Origin: Rhodococcus_G sp042754225
Lineage (GTDB): Bacteria > Actinomycetota > Actinomycetes > Mycobacteriales > Mycobacteriaceae
Length of the DNA stretch: 64,000 bases
Assembly: GCF_042754225.1 (NCBI RefSeq)
Contig: NZ_JBHZAH010000009.1
Coordinates: 19,853 to 83,852, forward strand
Direction: 5' to 3'
The notes below the pieces were generated by a model, which worked only from the letters and a program-made list of their open reading frames with translations, was not told the DNA's origin and did not search any database. Numbering within the stretch: the first letter of the stretch is position 1; each line of letters opens with the position of its first letter. Below are positions 17,362 to 26,168 of this stretch, one piece after another. Both the position numbers and the translations under genes were made by a program.

Positions 17362-18836
17362 AGAACCCAGCGGGCCCGCGTACCCGGTTCGGTGCCTGGC
17401 TGGCCCGGCCGCTCGCCTCGTTCCATCTGATCGTCACCATTGCCACCCTGCTCACCGTGCTCGGTCTGGTGATGGTGCTGTCGGCGTCGAGCCCGGAGTC
17501 GTACGCCGACACCGGGTCGGCGTACGGACTGTTCACCCAGCAGGTGATCTTCGCGGCGCTCGGCACGGTGCTGTTCTACGTGGCGCTCCGGTTGCCGGTG
17601 CGGGTGATGCGCACGCTCGCCCTGCCGGGGTTCGTCGTGTCGGTGGTGCTGCTGGCGCTGGTGCTGATCCCCGGTGTCGGTACCGCCTCCGGCGGCGCGC
17701 AACGCTGGTTCCAGTTCTTCGGCGTGTCCTTCCAGCCGTCGGAGCTGGCGAAGGTTGCGCTGGTGATCTGGGGTGCGCACGTGCTGGCGACCCGACGTCA
17801 GGGTGCGCCGCCGAAGGAGCTGCTGATCCCGCTGCTGCCGGGCGCCGGACTGGCCTCGCTCCTGGTGATCCTGCAGCCGAACTACTCGACCACGGTCACG
17901 TTCGCGATCGTGGTCGGTGCCCTGCTGTGGTTCGCCGGGCTGCCGACCCGGTTGTTCGTGATCGCGGTGACGGGTGGACTGGTTGCGGCCGTCGTCCTGG
18001 CACTGTCCGCCGACTACCGGGCGGCCCGGGTGTTCGGCTTCCTCAATCCCGGCGACGACCCGCAGGGCGCCAACTACCAGAGCCGCCAGGCCAAGTTCTC
18101 GCTGGCCGACGGTGGGCTGTTCGGCCGCGGGCTGGGGCAGTCTCGCGCCAAGTGGAGTTACCTGCCCAACGCACACAACGACTTCATCTTCGCGATCATC
18201 GGCGAGGAACTGGGCTTCCTCGGATGCCTCGCGGTGATCATCCTGCTCGCGCTGTTCGTCTTCGCGGGCCTGCGTATCGCGATGCGGTCGGTCGACCCCT
18301 TCCTGCGACTGCTCACCGCGACCGCGACCACCTGGATCCTCGCGCAGTCCATGATCAACATCGGGTACGTGGTCGGCCTGCTGCCGGTGACCGGGCAGCA
18401 GCTGCCGCTGGTCTCGGCGGGCGGCACCTCGACCGCCATCACGCTGTTGATGTTCGGCATCATCGCGAACGCCGCGCGGCACGAACCCGAGGCGGTGGCG
18501 GCGCTGCACGCCGGCCAGGACGGTCGCTTCGGCAGGCTGCTGCGGCTGCCGAAGCCGGAGCAGTACTCGCCGGAGCGCGCCGAGGCGGCCCGTCGGGCCG
18601 CACAGGCCAAGGCGGCCCAGAAGCGGGCGGCCCAGCAGCGCGCCGCACAGCAGCGGGCCGCTCAGGAACGTGCCGCGCAGCGCAGGCTCGCCGAACCGCC
18701 GCGCCGGCAGGGCCCCGCCCGCGGCCGCCCTGCCGATCCGCGGCGCGGCGATCCGCGCGGCAGGCAGGCACTACCATCGGACGAACGGACACGACGGTCG
18801 AACGACCGCGCAGGAGAGCGAGGATTTCGTAGGTGA
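17358..18836 (+). CDS. ftsW: Septal peptidoglycan polymerase FtsW (SEDS family)
   Basis: 492 residues from ATG 17358. FtsW is the SEDS glycosyltransferase that polymerises lipid II at the septum with PbpB. About ten membrane helices are visible. The SEDS signatures are the FQPSELAKVALVIW block, the LQPNYSTT loop, SRQAKFSLADGGLFGRGLGQS, KWSYLPNAHNDFIFAIIGEELG and LPLVSAGGTS. After the last helix (about residue 385) there is a roughly 100-residue cytoplasmic tail with reiterated A-A-Q/R units (about 413-452), followed by an Arg/Pro/Gly-rich end. Such charged tails are known in mycobacterial FtsW, where they help to recruit partners; the repeat suggests a helix or coiled coil. The stop overlaps the murG GTG. 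Confidence 0.96.
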   Translation: MKNPAGPRTRFGAWLARPLASFHLIVTIATLLTVLGLVMVLSASSPESYADTGSAYGLFTQQVIFAALGTVLFYVALRLPVRVMRTLALPGFVVSVVLLALVLIPGVGTASGGAQRWFQFFGVSFQPSELAKVALVIWGAHVLATRRQGAPPKELLIPLLPGAGLASLLVILQPNYSTTVTFAIVVGALLWFAGLPTRLFVIAVTGGLVAAVVLALSADYRAARVFGFLNPGDDPQGANYQSRQAKFSLADGGLFGRGLGQSRAKWSYLPNAHNDFIFAIIGEELGFLGCLAVIILLALFVFAGLRIAMRSVDPFLRLLTATATTWILAQSMINIGYVVGLLPVTGQQLPLVSAGGTSTAITLLMFGIIANAARHEPEAVAALHAGQDGRFGRLLRLPKPEQYSPERAEAARRAAQAKAAQKRAAQQRAAQQRAAQERAAQRRLAEPPRRQGPARGRPADPRRGDPRGRQALPSDERTRRSNDRAGERGFRR

Positions 18837-19993
18837 GCGGCACATCGGACACACCACCCGTCGCGTCACCCAGCTCAGGAACACTTTCGATCGTCGTCGC
18901 AGGTGGTGGCACCGCGGGCCACATCGAGCCCGCGCTGGCCGTTGCCGACGCGCTGCGCCGGATCGACCCGGCCGTCAGGGTGACCGCGCTCGGCACCGAG
19001 CGCGGACTCGAGACGACCCTCGTGCCCGAGCGGGGCTACCCGCTCGAACTCGTTCCGCCGGTGCCGTTGCCGCGCAAGCCCACGATGGACCTGCTGCGCC
19101 TGCCCGGCCGGGTGCGCGCCTCGGTCCGGCGCACCCGTGAGGTGCTCGACAGCACGGGGGCCGACGTGATCGTCGGGTTCGGCGGCTACGTGGCGCTGCC
19201 CGCGTACCTCGCCGCGGGGCGGGGAGTGCTGCGCCGGCGGCGCGCGATTCCGGTCGTGGTGCACGAGGCCAACGCCAGCGCCGGCATCGCGAACAAGATC
19301 GGTGCGAGGGTCGCGGCCCGGGTCCTGGCGGCGGTGCCCGGTTCCGGCGTCGCGAAGTCGGCCGAGATCGTCGGCATCCCGGTTCGCGCCTCGATCACCG
19401 GACTCGACCGCGTCGCGCTGCGCGCGGAGGCCCGCGCACACTTCGGACTGCCGGCCGACGGCCCGGTGCTGCTGGTGACCGGCGGGTCGCAGGGTGCTCG
19501 CTCGCTCAACGAGGCGATCTCCGGTGCCGCGAAAGAACTTGCCGCAGCAGGGATCTCCGTGCTGCATGCGCACGGCCCCAAGAACACCCTCGACGTGCCG
19601 CAGACCAACCCGGCGGCGCCCTACGTCGCGGTGCCGTACCTGTCCCGGATGGACCTGGCGTACGCGGCGGCGGACGCGACCGTCTGCCGGTCGGGGGCCA
19701 TGACCGTCGCGGAGGTGTCCGCGGTCGGCCTGCCTGCGATCTACGTCCCGCTGCCGCACGGCAACGGGGAACAGGAACTCAATGCCCGGCCCGTGGTCGC
19801 CGCCGGCGGCGGTGTGCTGGTCGCCGATGCCGACCTGACACCGCAATTCGTGGCGGACACCGTGATTCCGTTGCTCACGGACCCGGACCGGCTCGCCGCC
19901 ATGAGCGCGGCCGCTGCCGGCGCCGGTCATCGGGACGCGGCGGACGCGGTTGCAGCGATCGTGCTCGAGGTCGCCCGGGCGTCGGGGAACTAG
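18833..19993 (+). CDS. murG: UDP-N-acetylglucosamine--lipid I transferase MurG
   Basis: 386 residues from GTG 18833 (GTGA overlap with ftsW). MurG makes lipid II on the inner face of the membrane. The glycine-rich donor loop SIVVAGGGTAGHIEPALA (GGGTAGH at 24-30) is followed by GTERGLE, GFGGYVALPAYLAA, VVHEANASAGIANKIGA, LLVTGGSQGARSLNEA and YAAADATVCRSGAMTVAEV, ending in PLPHGNGEQELNA. All are family hallmarks. An extra Ser/Pro-rich stretch of about 18 residues precedes the first strand. murC starts after 11 bases. Confidence 0.96.
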   Translation: MSGTSDTPPVASPSSGTLSIVVAGGGTAGHIEPALAVADALRRIDPAVRVTALGTERGLETTLVPERGYPLELVPPVPLPRKPTMDLLRLPGRVRASVRRTREVLDSTGADVIVGFGGYVALPAYLAAGRGVLRRRRAIPVVVHEANASAGIANKIGARVAARVLAAVPGSGVAKSAEIVGIPVRASITGLDRVALRAEARAHFGLPADGPVLLVTGGSQGARSLNEAISGAAKELAAAGISVLHAHGPKNTLDVPQTNPAAPYVAVPYLSRMDLAYAAADATVCRSGAMTVAEVSAVGLPAIYVPLPHGNGEQELNARPVVAAGGGVLVADADLTPQFVADTVIPLLTDPDRLAAMSAAAAGAGHRDAADAVAAIVLEVARASGN

Positions 19994-20004
19994 AGGGGAC
20001 AGCG

Positions 20005-21522
20005 ATGAACGAGACCGATCTGCCGGAGCACCTGCGACGCGTGCACATGGTCGGCATCGGCGGTGCGGGCATGTCCGGCATCGCCCGGATCCTGCTGGCG
20101 CGGGGCGGGCAGGTGTCCGGTTCCGACGCCAAGGAGAGCCGCACGGTGCTGGCCTTGCGGGCCCGCGGCGCCCAGGTGCGCATCGGGCACGACGGCGGCG
20201 CCCTCGACCTGCTGCCCGGCGGACCGACGGTCGTGGTCACCACGCACGCCGCGATCCCGAAGGACAACCCCGAACTGGTCGCCGCCGCCGCGCGGGGCAT
20301 CCCGGTGATCCTGCGTCCCGCAGTGCTCGCGTCGCTGATGCACGGTCAGCGCACGCTGCTGGTCGCGGGTACCCACGGCAAGACTTCGACCACCTCCATG
20401 CTGGTCGTCGCGCTGCAGCACTGCGGGGTCGACCCGTCGTTCGCGGTCGGCGGGGAACTCAACGAGGCGGGCACAAACGCGCACCACGGCTCCGGCGACG
20501 TCTTCGTCGCGGAGGCCGACGAGAGCGACGGCTCGCTGCTGCAGTACGACCCGAACGTCGTGATCGTGACGAATGTCGAGGCCGACCACCTGGACTACTT
20601 CGGGACGACCGAGGCGTACGTCCAGGTGTTCGACGACTTCGCCGCACGGATTTCGGCCGGCGGGCTGCTGGTGGCCTGTCTCGACGACCCCGGTTCCGCG
20701 GCGCTGGCCGAGCGGGTCGTCGCGAGCGACCTGCCGATCCGGGTACTCGGATACGGCAGCGGCGACGTACCGGCCGACAGTGACATCGCCCGAGGCTCCG
20801 CCCGAGGTGGTGTCGAACTGGGTGCCCGACTGCTCAGCTGGGAGGCCCGCGACGTCGGCGGTGTGGCGGAGGTCCAGCTGTCCGGCGAGATCGGTTCGCG
20901 CACATTGCGACTGGCGGTCCCGGGCCGGCACATGGCACTCAACGCCCTGGGGGCGATCCTCGCCGCCCGCGACGTGGGTGCGCCCGTCGACGAGATCTTC
21001 GAGGGCATCGGCGGATTCGGCGGCGTGCACCGCCGCTTCCAGTACACCGGGCGCGAGAACGGGGTGCGGGTGTTCGACGACTACGCCCACCACCCCACGG
21101 AGGTGCGGGCGGTGCTCGGCGCCGCACGCGAGCTGGTGCGCACCGGAGGCGGCCGGGTCGTCGTGGTGTTCCAGCCACACCTGTACTCGCGGACCGCTGC
21201 GTTCGCGGAGGAGTTCGGCACCGCGCTCGACCTCGCGGACGAGGTGGTCGTGCTCGACGTCTACGGCGCCCGCGAGGAGCCGCTGCCCGGTGTGAGCGGA
21301 GCGCTTGTCGCGCAGGCGGTCTCGCGGCCGGTGCACTACCAGCCGGACCTGTCGGTCGCGCCGCGTCAGGTGGCCTCGCTCGCGCGATCGGGCGACATCG
21401 TGATCACGATGGGGGCAGGCGACGTCACGATGCTGGGCAAGGAGATCCTCGGAGCGCTGGCCGCCTCGCCGGCGGCGGCGCGGTCGCGGGCCGGGTCGGG
21501 ACGGGCCGGGGAGCCCTCGTGA
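20005..21522 (+). CDS. murC: UDP-N-acetylmuramate--L-alanine ligase MurC
   Basis: 505 residues from ATG 20005, with GAGGGGA just upstream. MurC attaches L-alanine to UDP-MurNAc, the first amino acid of the stem peptide. VHMVGIGGAGMSGIA (13-27), TVVVTTHAAI, the P-loop AGTHGKTSTT with Lys126, VAEADESDGSLLQYDP, TNVEADHLDYFG, and the C-terminal DDYAHHPTEVRAVL, VVFQPHLYSRT and ITMGAGDV are all present. The last 25 residues (AASPAAARSRAGSGRAGEPS and preceding) are a low-complexity extension. The stop overlaps the ftsQ GTG. Confidence 0.97.
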   Translation: MNETDLPEHLRRVHMVGIGGAGMSGIARILLARGGQVSGSDAKESRTVLALRARGAQVRIGHDGGALDLLPGGPTVVVTTHAAIPKDNPELVAAAARGIPVILRPAVLASLMHGQRTLLVAGTHGKTSTTSMLVVALQHCGVDPSFAVGGELNEAGTNAHHGSGDVFVAEADESDGSLLQYDPNVVIVTNVEADHLDYFGTTEAYVQVFDDFAARISAGGLLVACLDDPGSAALAERVVASDLPIRVLGYGSGDVPADSDIARGSARGGVELGARLLSWEARDVGGVAEVQLSGEIGSRTLRLAVPGRHMALNALGAILAARDVGAPVDEIFEGIGGFGGVHRRFQYTGRENGVRVFDDYAHHPTEVRAVLGAARELVRTGGGRVVVVFQPHLYSRTAAFAEEFGTALDLADEVVVLDVYGAREEPLPGVSGALVAQAVSRPVHYQPDLSVAPRQVASLARSGDIVITMGAGDVTMLGKEILGALAASPAAARSRAGSGRAGEPS

Positions 21523-22439
21523 GCGCCGACCGGCGGCCGGGACGGTCCGAGCGCGCCGGTCGGCCGGGCCGTGCGGGGGCCGAGCGGTCCGCGCGTCCCG
21601 GAACCCGGCGGCAGGCACGGCCGGACCAGACGCGGCGCGAGGATGTGCCGGACGAGTCGGGTGCGCCCGTCGGGCAGGAACCCGTCGACGGTTCGGATCG
21701 ACCCCGACCGGCGGCTGCGAAGGCCGCTCCGGGGCAGAAGAAGGGCCGGCCGCGGCGCCGGCCGCAGGTCCGTCGTGGACCGCGGCGCAAACCGGTCCTG
21801 CTCGCCGCCCTCGCGGTGGTGGTTCTCGTCGGCGTCGGCATCGCGGCCTGGTTCACGCCGGTGCTGTCCGCCCGCACGATCGCCGTCGTCGGCAATGTCG
21901 GCGTCCCGAGCGACGAGGTGCTCGCCGCGCTGGCGATCCCGGTCGGAAAGCCACTGTTGCGCATCGACACCGGCGCCGCGGCCCAGCGGGTGGCCGGGAT
22001 CGCGAAGGTCGACCACGCACGCGTCGAACGGGTCTACCCGTCGACCCTCCGGGTGACCGTCGTCGAGCGCACCCCCGCGGTCTTCTACGACGCCCCGGAG
22101 GGAACCCACCTGATGGACGCGTCCGGGGTGGCGTACGCCATCGAGCCGGCACCGCCCGGCGTGCCGCGGCTGAAGGCCGACCGTCCGAGCCGCGACGATC
22201 CGCGCACCGTCGATGCACTGGCGGCGCTGACCTCGCTGCCGCCGGACCTGCGCGGGCAGGTGACCGAGGTGACGGTCGGCTCGTTGGACGACATTCGACT
22301 GTCGCTCACCGACGACCGGCAGTTGATCTGGGGGAGTGCGGCCAGTTCCGCCCGCAAGGCCGCGATTGCCCCGCCGTTGCTGAGTCAGCCGGGCAAGGTT
22401 TACGACGTGTCGAGTCCGGACCTGCCGACGATTCGGTGA
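21519..22439 (+). CDS. ftsQ: Cell division protein FtsQ
   Basis: 306 residues from GTG 21519. A 90-residue, highly basic and proline-rich cytoplasmic N-terminus precedes one transmembrane helix (about 91-112) and a POTRA domain (ARTIAVVGNVGVPSDEVLAAL through RVYPSTLRVTVVERTPAVFY, about 118-190), then the FtsQ domain ending in GKVYDVSSPDLPTIR. FtsQ recruits FtsL/FtsB and regulates septal synthesis. The long N-terminal arm is typical of mycolic-acid actinobacteria. It is the last gene before the 280-base ftsZ leader, so ftsZ is expected to be read both from upstream and from its own promoter. Confidence 0.93.
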   Translation: MSADRRPGRSERAGRPGRAGAERSARPGTRRQARPDQTRREDVPDESGAPVGQEPVDGSDRPRPAAAKAAPGQKKGRPRRRPQVRRGPRRKPVLLAALAVVVLVGVGIAAWFTPVLSARTIAVVGNVGVPSDEVLAALAIPVGKPLLRIDTGAAAQRVAGIAKVDHARVERVYPSTLRVTVVERTPAVFYDAPEGTHLMDASGVAYAIEPAPPGVPRLKADRPSRDDPRTVDALAALTSLPPDLRGQVTEVTVGSLDDIRLSLTDDRQLIWGSAASSARKAAIAPPLLSQPGKVYDVSSPDLPTIR

Positions 22440-22525
22440 CCGCCCGCGACAAATCGCCGCGCCCGTCGGCGCGCCTGCTGGCGGAACGTGGTCCGCGTGC
22501 ATAGCGTTTCGCCTCAGTCAGCCAC

Positions 22526-22558
22526 TTGACATAACTGTAAACCTATGGTTGAGGGTTT
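22526..22558 (+). promoter_or_regulatory. Candidate ftsZ promoter element with inverted repeat
   Basis: A perfect TTGACA at 22526-22531 is followed by AT-rich sequence and a small palindrome AACC-TAT-GGTT (22540-22550), with the outer arms AAACC and GGTTT repeated nearby. A convincing -10 hexamer at 16-18 bases is not seen (TTGAGG at 22549), so the exact start is uncertain. This AT-rich island, about 170-195 bases before ftsZ, stands out sharply from the surrounding GC-rich DNA. Confidence 0.5.
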
Positions 22559-22613
22559 AGGGAATTCCCCGGCACTCGGTCGCAATGTGCACACGCGCCA
22601 CGCAGATTGCATC

Positions 22614-22685
22614 AGCAACATCAGTAACCTCAGCACCACCAGTAACGTCAGTACTGCTAGCAACATCGGTACCGCTAGCACCACC
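22614..22685 (+). repeat. Eight 9-bp degenerate tandem repeats in the ftsZ leader
   Basis: Eight consecutive 9-mers of the form AGYAMCNYC run from 22614: AGCAACATC, AGTAACCTC, AGCACCACC, AGTAACGTC, AGTACTGCT, AGCAACATC, GGTACCGCT, AGCACCACC. Units 1 and 6, and 3 and 8, are identical, which points to a higher-order duplication of five units. The array ends 20 bases before the ftsZ ribosome binding site, in a part of the leader that is purine-poor and would be largely single-stranded. It is not in the reading frame of FtsZ after the true start. Confidence 0.75.
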
Positions 22686-22719
22686 CAGTGGAATTCACAC
22701 ACACGGAAGGCGAGAGCCC

Positions 22720-23961
22720 ATGACGCCCCCGCACAACTACCTCGCCGTTATCAAGGTCGTCGGCATCGGCGGCGGCGGCGTAAATGCGGTCAACCGCATG
22801 ATCGAGCAGGGACTCAAGGGAGTCGAGTTCATCGCCGTCAACACCGACGCCCAGGCGCTGCTGATGAGCGACGCCGACGTCAAGCTGGACGTCGGACGTG
22901 AACTGACCCGCGGTCTCGGCGCAGGCGCCGATCCGGAGGTCGGCCGCAAGGCCGCCGAGGACCACAAGGACGAGATCGAAGAGGTGCTCAAGGGCGCCGA
23001 CATGGTCTTCGTCACCGCGGGTGAGGGCGGTGGCACCGGCACCGGCGGCGCGCCCGTCGTCGCCAGCATCGCGCGCAAGCTCGGCGCCCTGACCGTCGGC
23101 GTCGTCACCCGCCCCTTCTCCTTCGAGGGCAAGCGTCGCGGCGGCCAGGCGGACAGCGGCATCCAGGCGCTGCGCGAGTCCTGCGACACCCTCATCGTCA
23201 TTCCCAACGACCGGCTGCTCCAGCTCGGCGACGCCGCGGTGAGCCTGATGGACGCCTTCCGCTCCGCTGACGAGGTCCTGCTCAACGGCGTCCAGGGCAT
23301 CACCGACCTGATCACCACCCCGGGTCTGATCAACGTCGACTTCGCGGACGTCAAGGGCGTCATGTCGGGCGCAGGCAGCGCCCTGATGGGCATCGGATCC
23401 TCCCGCGGGGAGGGCCGGGCGATCAAGGCGGCCGAGTCGGCGATCAACTCGCCGCTGCTCGAGGCCTCGATGGAAGGTGCCCGGGGCGTGCTGCTCTCGA
23501 TCGCGGGCGGATCCGACCTGGGTCTGTTCGAGATCAACGAGGCCGCCTCGCTGGTGCAGGAGGCCGCGCACATCGACGCCAACATCATCTTCGGCACCGT
23601 GATCGACGACTCGCTCGGCGACGAGGTCCGCGTCACCGTCATCGCCGCGGGCTTCGACGGCGGCGCCCCGGTCCGCCGGGCGGTCGAGCCCGCGCCGAAC
23701 GCCGGCCGCGGCAACATCGGCGTCGGTCGGGCGGGGGAGATCGGGCGCTCGCCCGCGGGAACGCCCGAGGAGGCCGTCGCAGCCGTGCCGCAGCAGCGCG
23801 AGCCGCAGCACAGCGCCGAGGCCCGCGAGCGTCGCGAGCCGCGCGAGACGGGTGCCTCGAGCCTGCCGCCCATCCCGGTCAGTGCTCCGAGTCGGGCTGT
23901 CCCGGTCTCGACCGAGGACGGCGAGGACGAGGTGGACGTGCCCGACTTCATGCGTCGGTGA
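22720..23961 (+). CDS. ftsZ: Cell division protein FtsZ
   Basis: 413 residues from ATG 22720, with GGAAGG nine bases upstream; the in-frame extension to 22585 runs through the leader repeat and is rejected. FtsZ is the tubulin-like GTPase that forms the Z ring. KVVGIGGGGVNAVNRM, the tubulin signature GGGTGTG (103-109), TRPFSFEGKRR, NDRLLQ and GVQGITDLITTPGLINVDFADV are visible, then a variable linker (about 320-395). The protein ends in DEVDVPDFMRR, the conserved tail that binds SepF and FtsW in actinobacteria. The stop overlaps the pgeF GTG. Confidence 0.97.
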   Translation: MTPPHNYLAVIKVVGIGGGGVNAVNRMIEQGLKGVEFIAVNTDAQALLMSDADVKLDVGRELTRGLGAGADPEVGRKAAEDHKDEIEEVLKGADMVFVTAGEGGGTGTGGAPVVASIARKLGALTVGVVTRPFSFEGKRRGGQADSGIQALRESCDTLIVIPNDRLLQLGDAAVSLMDAFRSADEVLLNGVQGITDLITTPGLINVDFADVKGVMSGAGSALMGIGSSRGEGRAIKAAESAINSPLLEASMEGARGVLLSIAGGSDLGLFEINEAASLVQEAAHIDANIIFGTVIDDSLGDEVRVTVIAAGFDGGAPVRRAVEPAPNAGRGNIGVGRAGEIGRSPAGTPEEAVAAVPQQREPQHSAEARERREPRETGASSLPPIPVSAPSRAVPVSTEDGEDEVDVPDFMRR

Positions 23962-24698
23962 CCGCCCACGTCCGGGTCCGCCGGGTTGTCACCTCGCGGG
24001 CCGGGGGCGTCTCGGCGGCCCCTTACGACACGTTCAACCTCGGTGACCACGTCGGCGACGATCCGGCGGCGGTCGACGCGAACCGGCGTCGGCTAGCGGC
24101 CGGCATCGGGCTGCCGTACGAGCGGCTGGTGTGGATGGAACAGATCCACAGCCGCAACGTCACCGTCGTCGACGGACCGGTCGACGGGCCGGTCGAGGCG
24201 ACCGACGCGCTGGTCACGGACGTACCGAACCTCGCGTTGGTGGTGCTGACGGCCGACTGCGTGCCGCTGCTGCTCTCCGACGACCAGGCGGGGGTGATCG
24301 CCGCCGTGCACGCGGGCCGGGTCGGCGCCCGGATCGGTATCGTGCCGCGGGTGCTCGAGGCGATGGTCGCGAAGGGTGCCGCGGTGGAGCGGATCGGTGC
24401 GTTCCTCGGCCCGGCCGCCAGCGGACGGCAGTACGAGGTACCGGTCGCGATGCGGGCGGACGTGGAGGCACACCTGCCCGGCAGCGCGACCACCACCGTC
24501 CGCGGCACCCCCGGACTCGACCTGAGGGCGGGCCTGCGGAGGCAACTGCTCGAGGCGGGCATCGGCGGGATCGCCGAGGATCCGCGCTGCACCATCGAGG
24601 ACCGCACCCTCTTCAGCTATCGGCGGTCGGGGACGACGGGCCGGATCGCGGGCGCGGTGTGGATGGAGCCGGCCGTGCCCGAGGTGAAGGGTGTCTGA
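23958..24698 (+). CDS. pgeF: Peptidoglycan editing factor PgeF / multicopper-like purine nucleoside phosphorylase (YfiH family)
   Basis: 246 residues from GTG 23958, overlapping ftsZ by four bases. The YfiH family removes wrongly incorporated amino acids from muropeptide precursors (L-Ser in place of L-Ala) and has purine nucleoside hydrolytic or phosphorolytic activity in some members. The catalytic metal triad is intact: His64 in MEQIHSRNV, Cys101 in LTADCVPLLL and His118 in AAVHAGRVG. The N-terminus TSRAGGVSAAPYDTFNLGDHVGDD and the C-terminal LFSYRRSGTTGRIAGAVW are typical. It always follows ftsZ in this group. It overlaps yggS by eight bases. Confidence 0.92.
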   Translation: MTAHVRVRRVVTSRAGGVSAAPYDTFNLGDHVGDDPAAVDANRRRLAAGIGLPYERLVWMEQIHSRNVTVVDGPVDGPVEATDALVTDVPNLALVVLTADCVPLLLSDDQAGVIAAVHAGRVGARIGIVPRVLEAMVAKGAAVERIGAFLGPAASGRQYEVPVAMRADVEAHLPGSATTTVRGTPGLDLRAGLRRQLLEAGIGGIAEDPRCTIEDRTLFSYRRSGTTGRIAGAVWMEPAVPEVKGV

Positions 24699-25461
24699 CG
24701 GCACGGTCGAGGCTCGCACCGCGCAGATCGCCGATGCCCTCGGTGAGGTGCGAGACCGGCTGTCGCGGGCCTGCGTCGACGCGGGCCGGGACCCGGCCGA
24801 GGTGCAGCTGCTGCCGGTGACGAAGTTCTTCCCGGCGTCCGATGCCCGAATCCTGTACGCACTGGGCTGTCGCGAGTTCGGCGAGTCCCGCGAGCAGGAG
24901 GCATCGGCGAAGGTCGCCGAGCTCGCCGATCTGCTGGCGGGGTCCGACAGTTCCGCAGGCTCCGCCACCGGTCACGTCCGGTGGCACATGATCGGCAGCC
25001 TGCAGCGGAACAAGGCCCGCGCGGTTGCCCGGTGGGCGCACGCCGTCCACTCGGTCGACAGCGACCGGTTGGTCGACGCGCTGTCGAAGGGATCGGTCGA
25101 GGCCCTCGCGGACGGCGCCCGGACCGAGCCGCTGCGAGTCCTTCTCCAGGTGAGCCTCGACGCCGACCCGAAGCGCGGCGGGGTGCTGCCCGCCGAGTTG
25201 CCGGCGTTGGCGCGGCACACGACGACGGCGGCTGGCGTCGAACTCGCCGGGCTGATGGCCGTGCCGCCGCTCGGCGCCGACCCGGACGCCGCCTTCGCGA
25301 CCCTGGCCGAACTGCACCGGACACTGCTGCTCGAGCACCCGGACGCGACCATGCTGTCGGCCGGCATGACGGGCGACCTCGAGAGTGCCGTCCGACACGG
25401 ATCCACCTGCGTGCGTGTCGGAACCGCGTTGTTGGGCTCCCGGCCGATAACCTCGGACTGA
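24691..25461 (+). CDS. yggS: YggS family pyridoxal 5'-phosphate homeostasis protein
   Basis: 256 residues from GTG 24691. This family is a monomeric alanine-racemase-like TIM barrel that holds PLP and buffers its cellular level. The PLP lysine is Lys45 in LLPVTKFFPASD; FGESREQEA, RWHMIGSLQRNKAR and the C-terminal LSAGMTGDLESAVRHGSTCVRVGTALLG follow, the last forming the phosphate-binding loop. An acidic insertion after LADLLAG (about 85-93) is a minor variation. Its place between pgeF and sepF is conserved in actinobacteria. The call is secure at family level; a specific substrate is not known. Confidence 0.92.
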   Translation: MSDGTVEARTAQIADALGEVRDRLSRACVDAGRDPAEVQLLPVTKFFPASDARILYALGCREFGESREQEASAKVAELADLLAGSDSSAGSATGHVRWHMIGSLQRNKARAVARWAHAVHSVDSDRLVDALSKGSVEALADGARTEPLRVLLQVSLDADPKRGGVLPAELPALARHTTTAAGVELAGLMAVPPLGADPDAAFATLAELHRTLLLEHPDATMLSAGMTGDLESAVRHGSTCVRVGTALLGSRPITSD

Positions 25462-25506
25462 TCGGCGTCCCGACCGATTCGCCGCCACGCCAAGGAAGGT
25501 CGATCG

Positions 25507-26133
25507 ATGAGCACTCTGCACAAGTTCAAGGCTTACTTCGGCATGGTCCCGCTCGAGGATTACGAAGACGACTACCTCGAGGAGCCGCGTCGTTCGCCGC
25601 GCGGCGGCCGGTACGAGGACGGTCTCGACGGCGGCTACGAGGACAGCGGCTACTCCGATCGCGGCCTCGACGACATCGATCGGCAGCCCGTGCCGAGGCG
25701 GATGGAGCCGCTCCCGGCCCGCAGCCCACGTCCCGGTGTGTCCGTCGGTGCGCCGCCGCGCGCCACCGCCACGCGTGGTGCGCTCGCGGTCGATGCGCGG
25801 ACCGAATCCCGCATCGAGGGCAGGCGCGCCCCGATCTTCGACGAGGGTGGACCGTTGTCCAAGATCACCACGCTCCGTCCCCGCGACTACGGCGAGGCGC
25901 GCATCATCGGTGAGCGATTCCGTGACGGAACCCCGGTCATCATGGACCTGGTCGAGATGAGCAACGCCGACGCGAAGCGCCTGGTGGACTTCGCCGCCGG
26001 CCTGGCCTTCGCCCTGCGTGGCTCGTTCGACAAGGTGGCCACGAAGGTGTTCCTGCTCTCACCCGCGGACATCGACGTCTCGGCCGAGGAGCGTCGCCGG
26101 ATCGCCGAGAACGGCTTCTACAATCAGAAGTAA
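25507..26133 (+). CDS. sepF: Cell division protein SepF
   Basis: 208 residues from ATG 25507, with AAGGAAGG upstream. SepF links the Z ring to the membrane and is the membrane anchor of FtsZ in actinobacteria that lack FtsA, as here. The N-terminal MSTLHKFKAYFGMVPLEDYEDDY is an amphipathic membrane-binding helix followed by an acidic and Arg-rich linker (about 20-110). The globular domain is at about 115-205: ITTLRPRDYGEARIIGERFRDGTPVIMDL, then DAKRLVDFAAGLAFALRGSFDKVATKVFLLSP. It closes the ftsZ-pgeF-yggS-sepF run; a strong terminator follows. Confidence 0.95.
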   Translation: MSTLHKFKAYFGMVPLEDYEDDYLEEPRRSPRGGRYEDGLDGGYEDSGYSDRGLDDIDRQPVPRRMEPLPARSPRPGVSVGAPPRATATRGALAVDARTESRIEGRRAPIFDEGGPLSKITTLRPRDYGEARIIGERFRDGTPVIMDLVEMSNADAKRLVDFAAGLAFALRGSFDKVATKVFLLSPADIDVSAEERRRIAENGFYNQK

Positions 26134-26168
26134 CGGGGCCTCCGGAGCTCGCCGGGGGCGGGCTCGCA

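Noticed and set aside
22514..22702. Minus-strand 62-residue hydrophobic open frame in the ftsZ leader
   Set aside because: Its hydrophobic run is a by-product of the 9-bp repeat read in reverse, and it has no ribosome binding site; noted only as part of the repeat finding.
22585..22719. In-frame N-terminal extension of FtsZ through the leader repeat
   Set aside because: FtsZ homology starts with TPPHNYLAVIKV at 22720, which has its own GGAAGG site.
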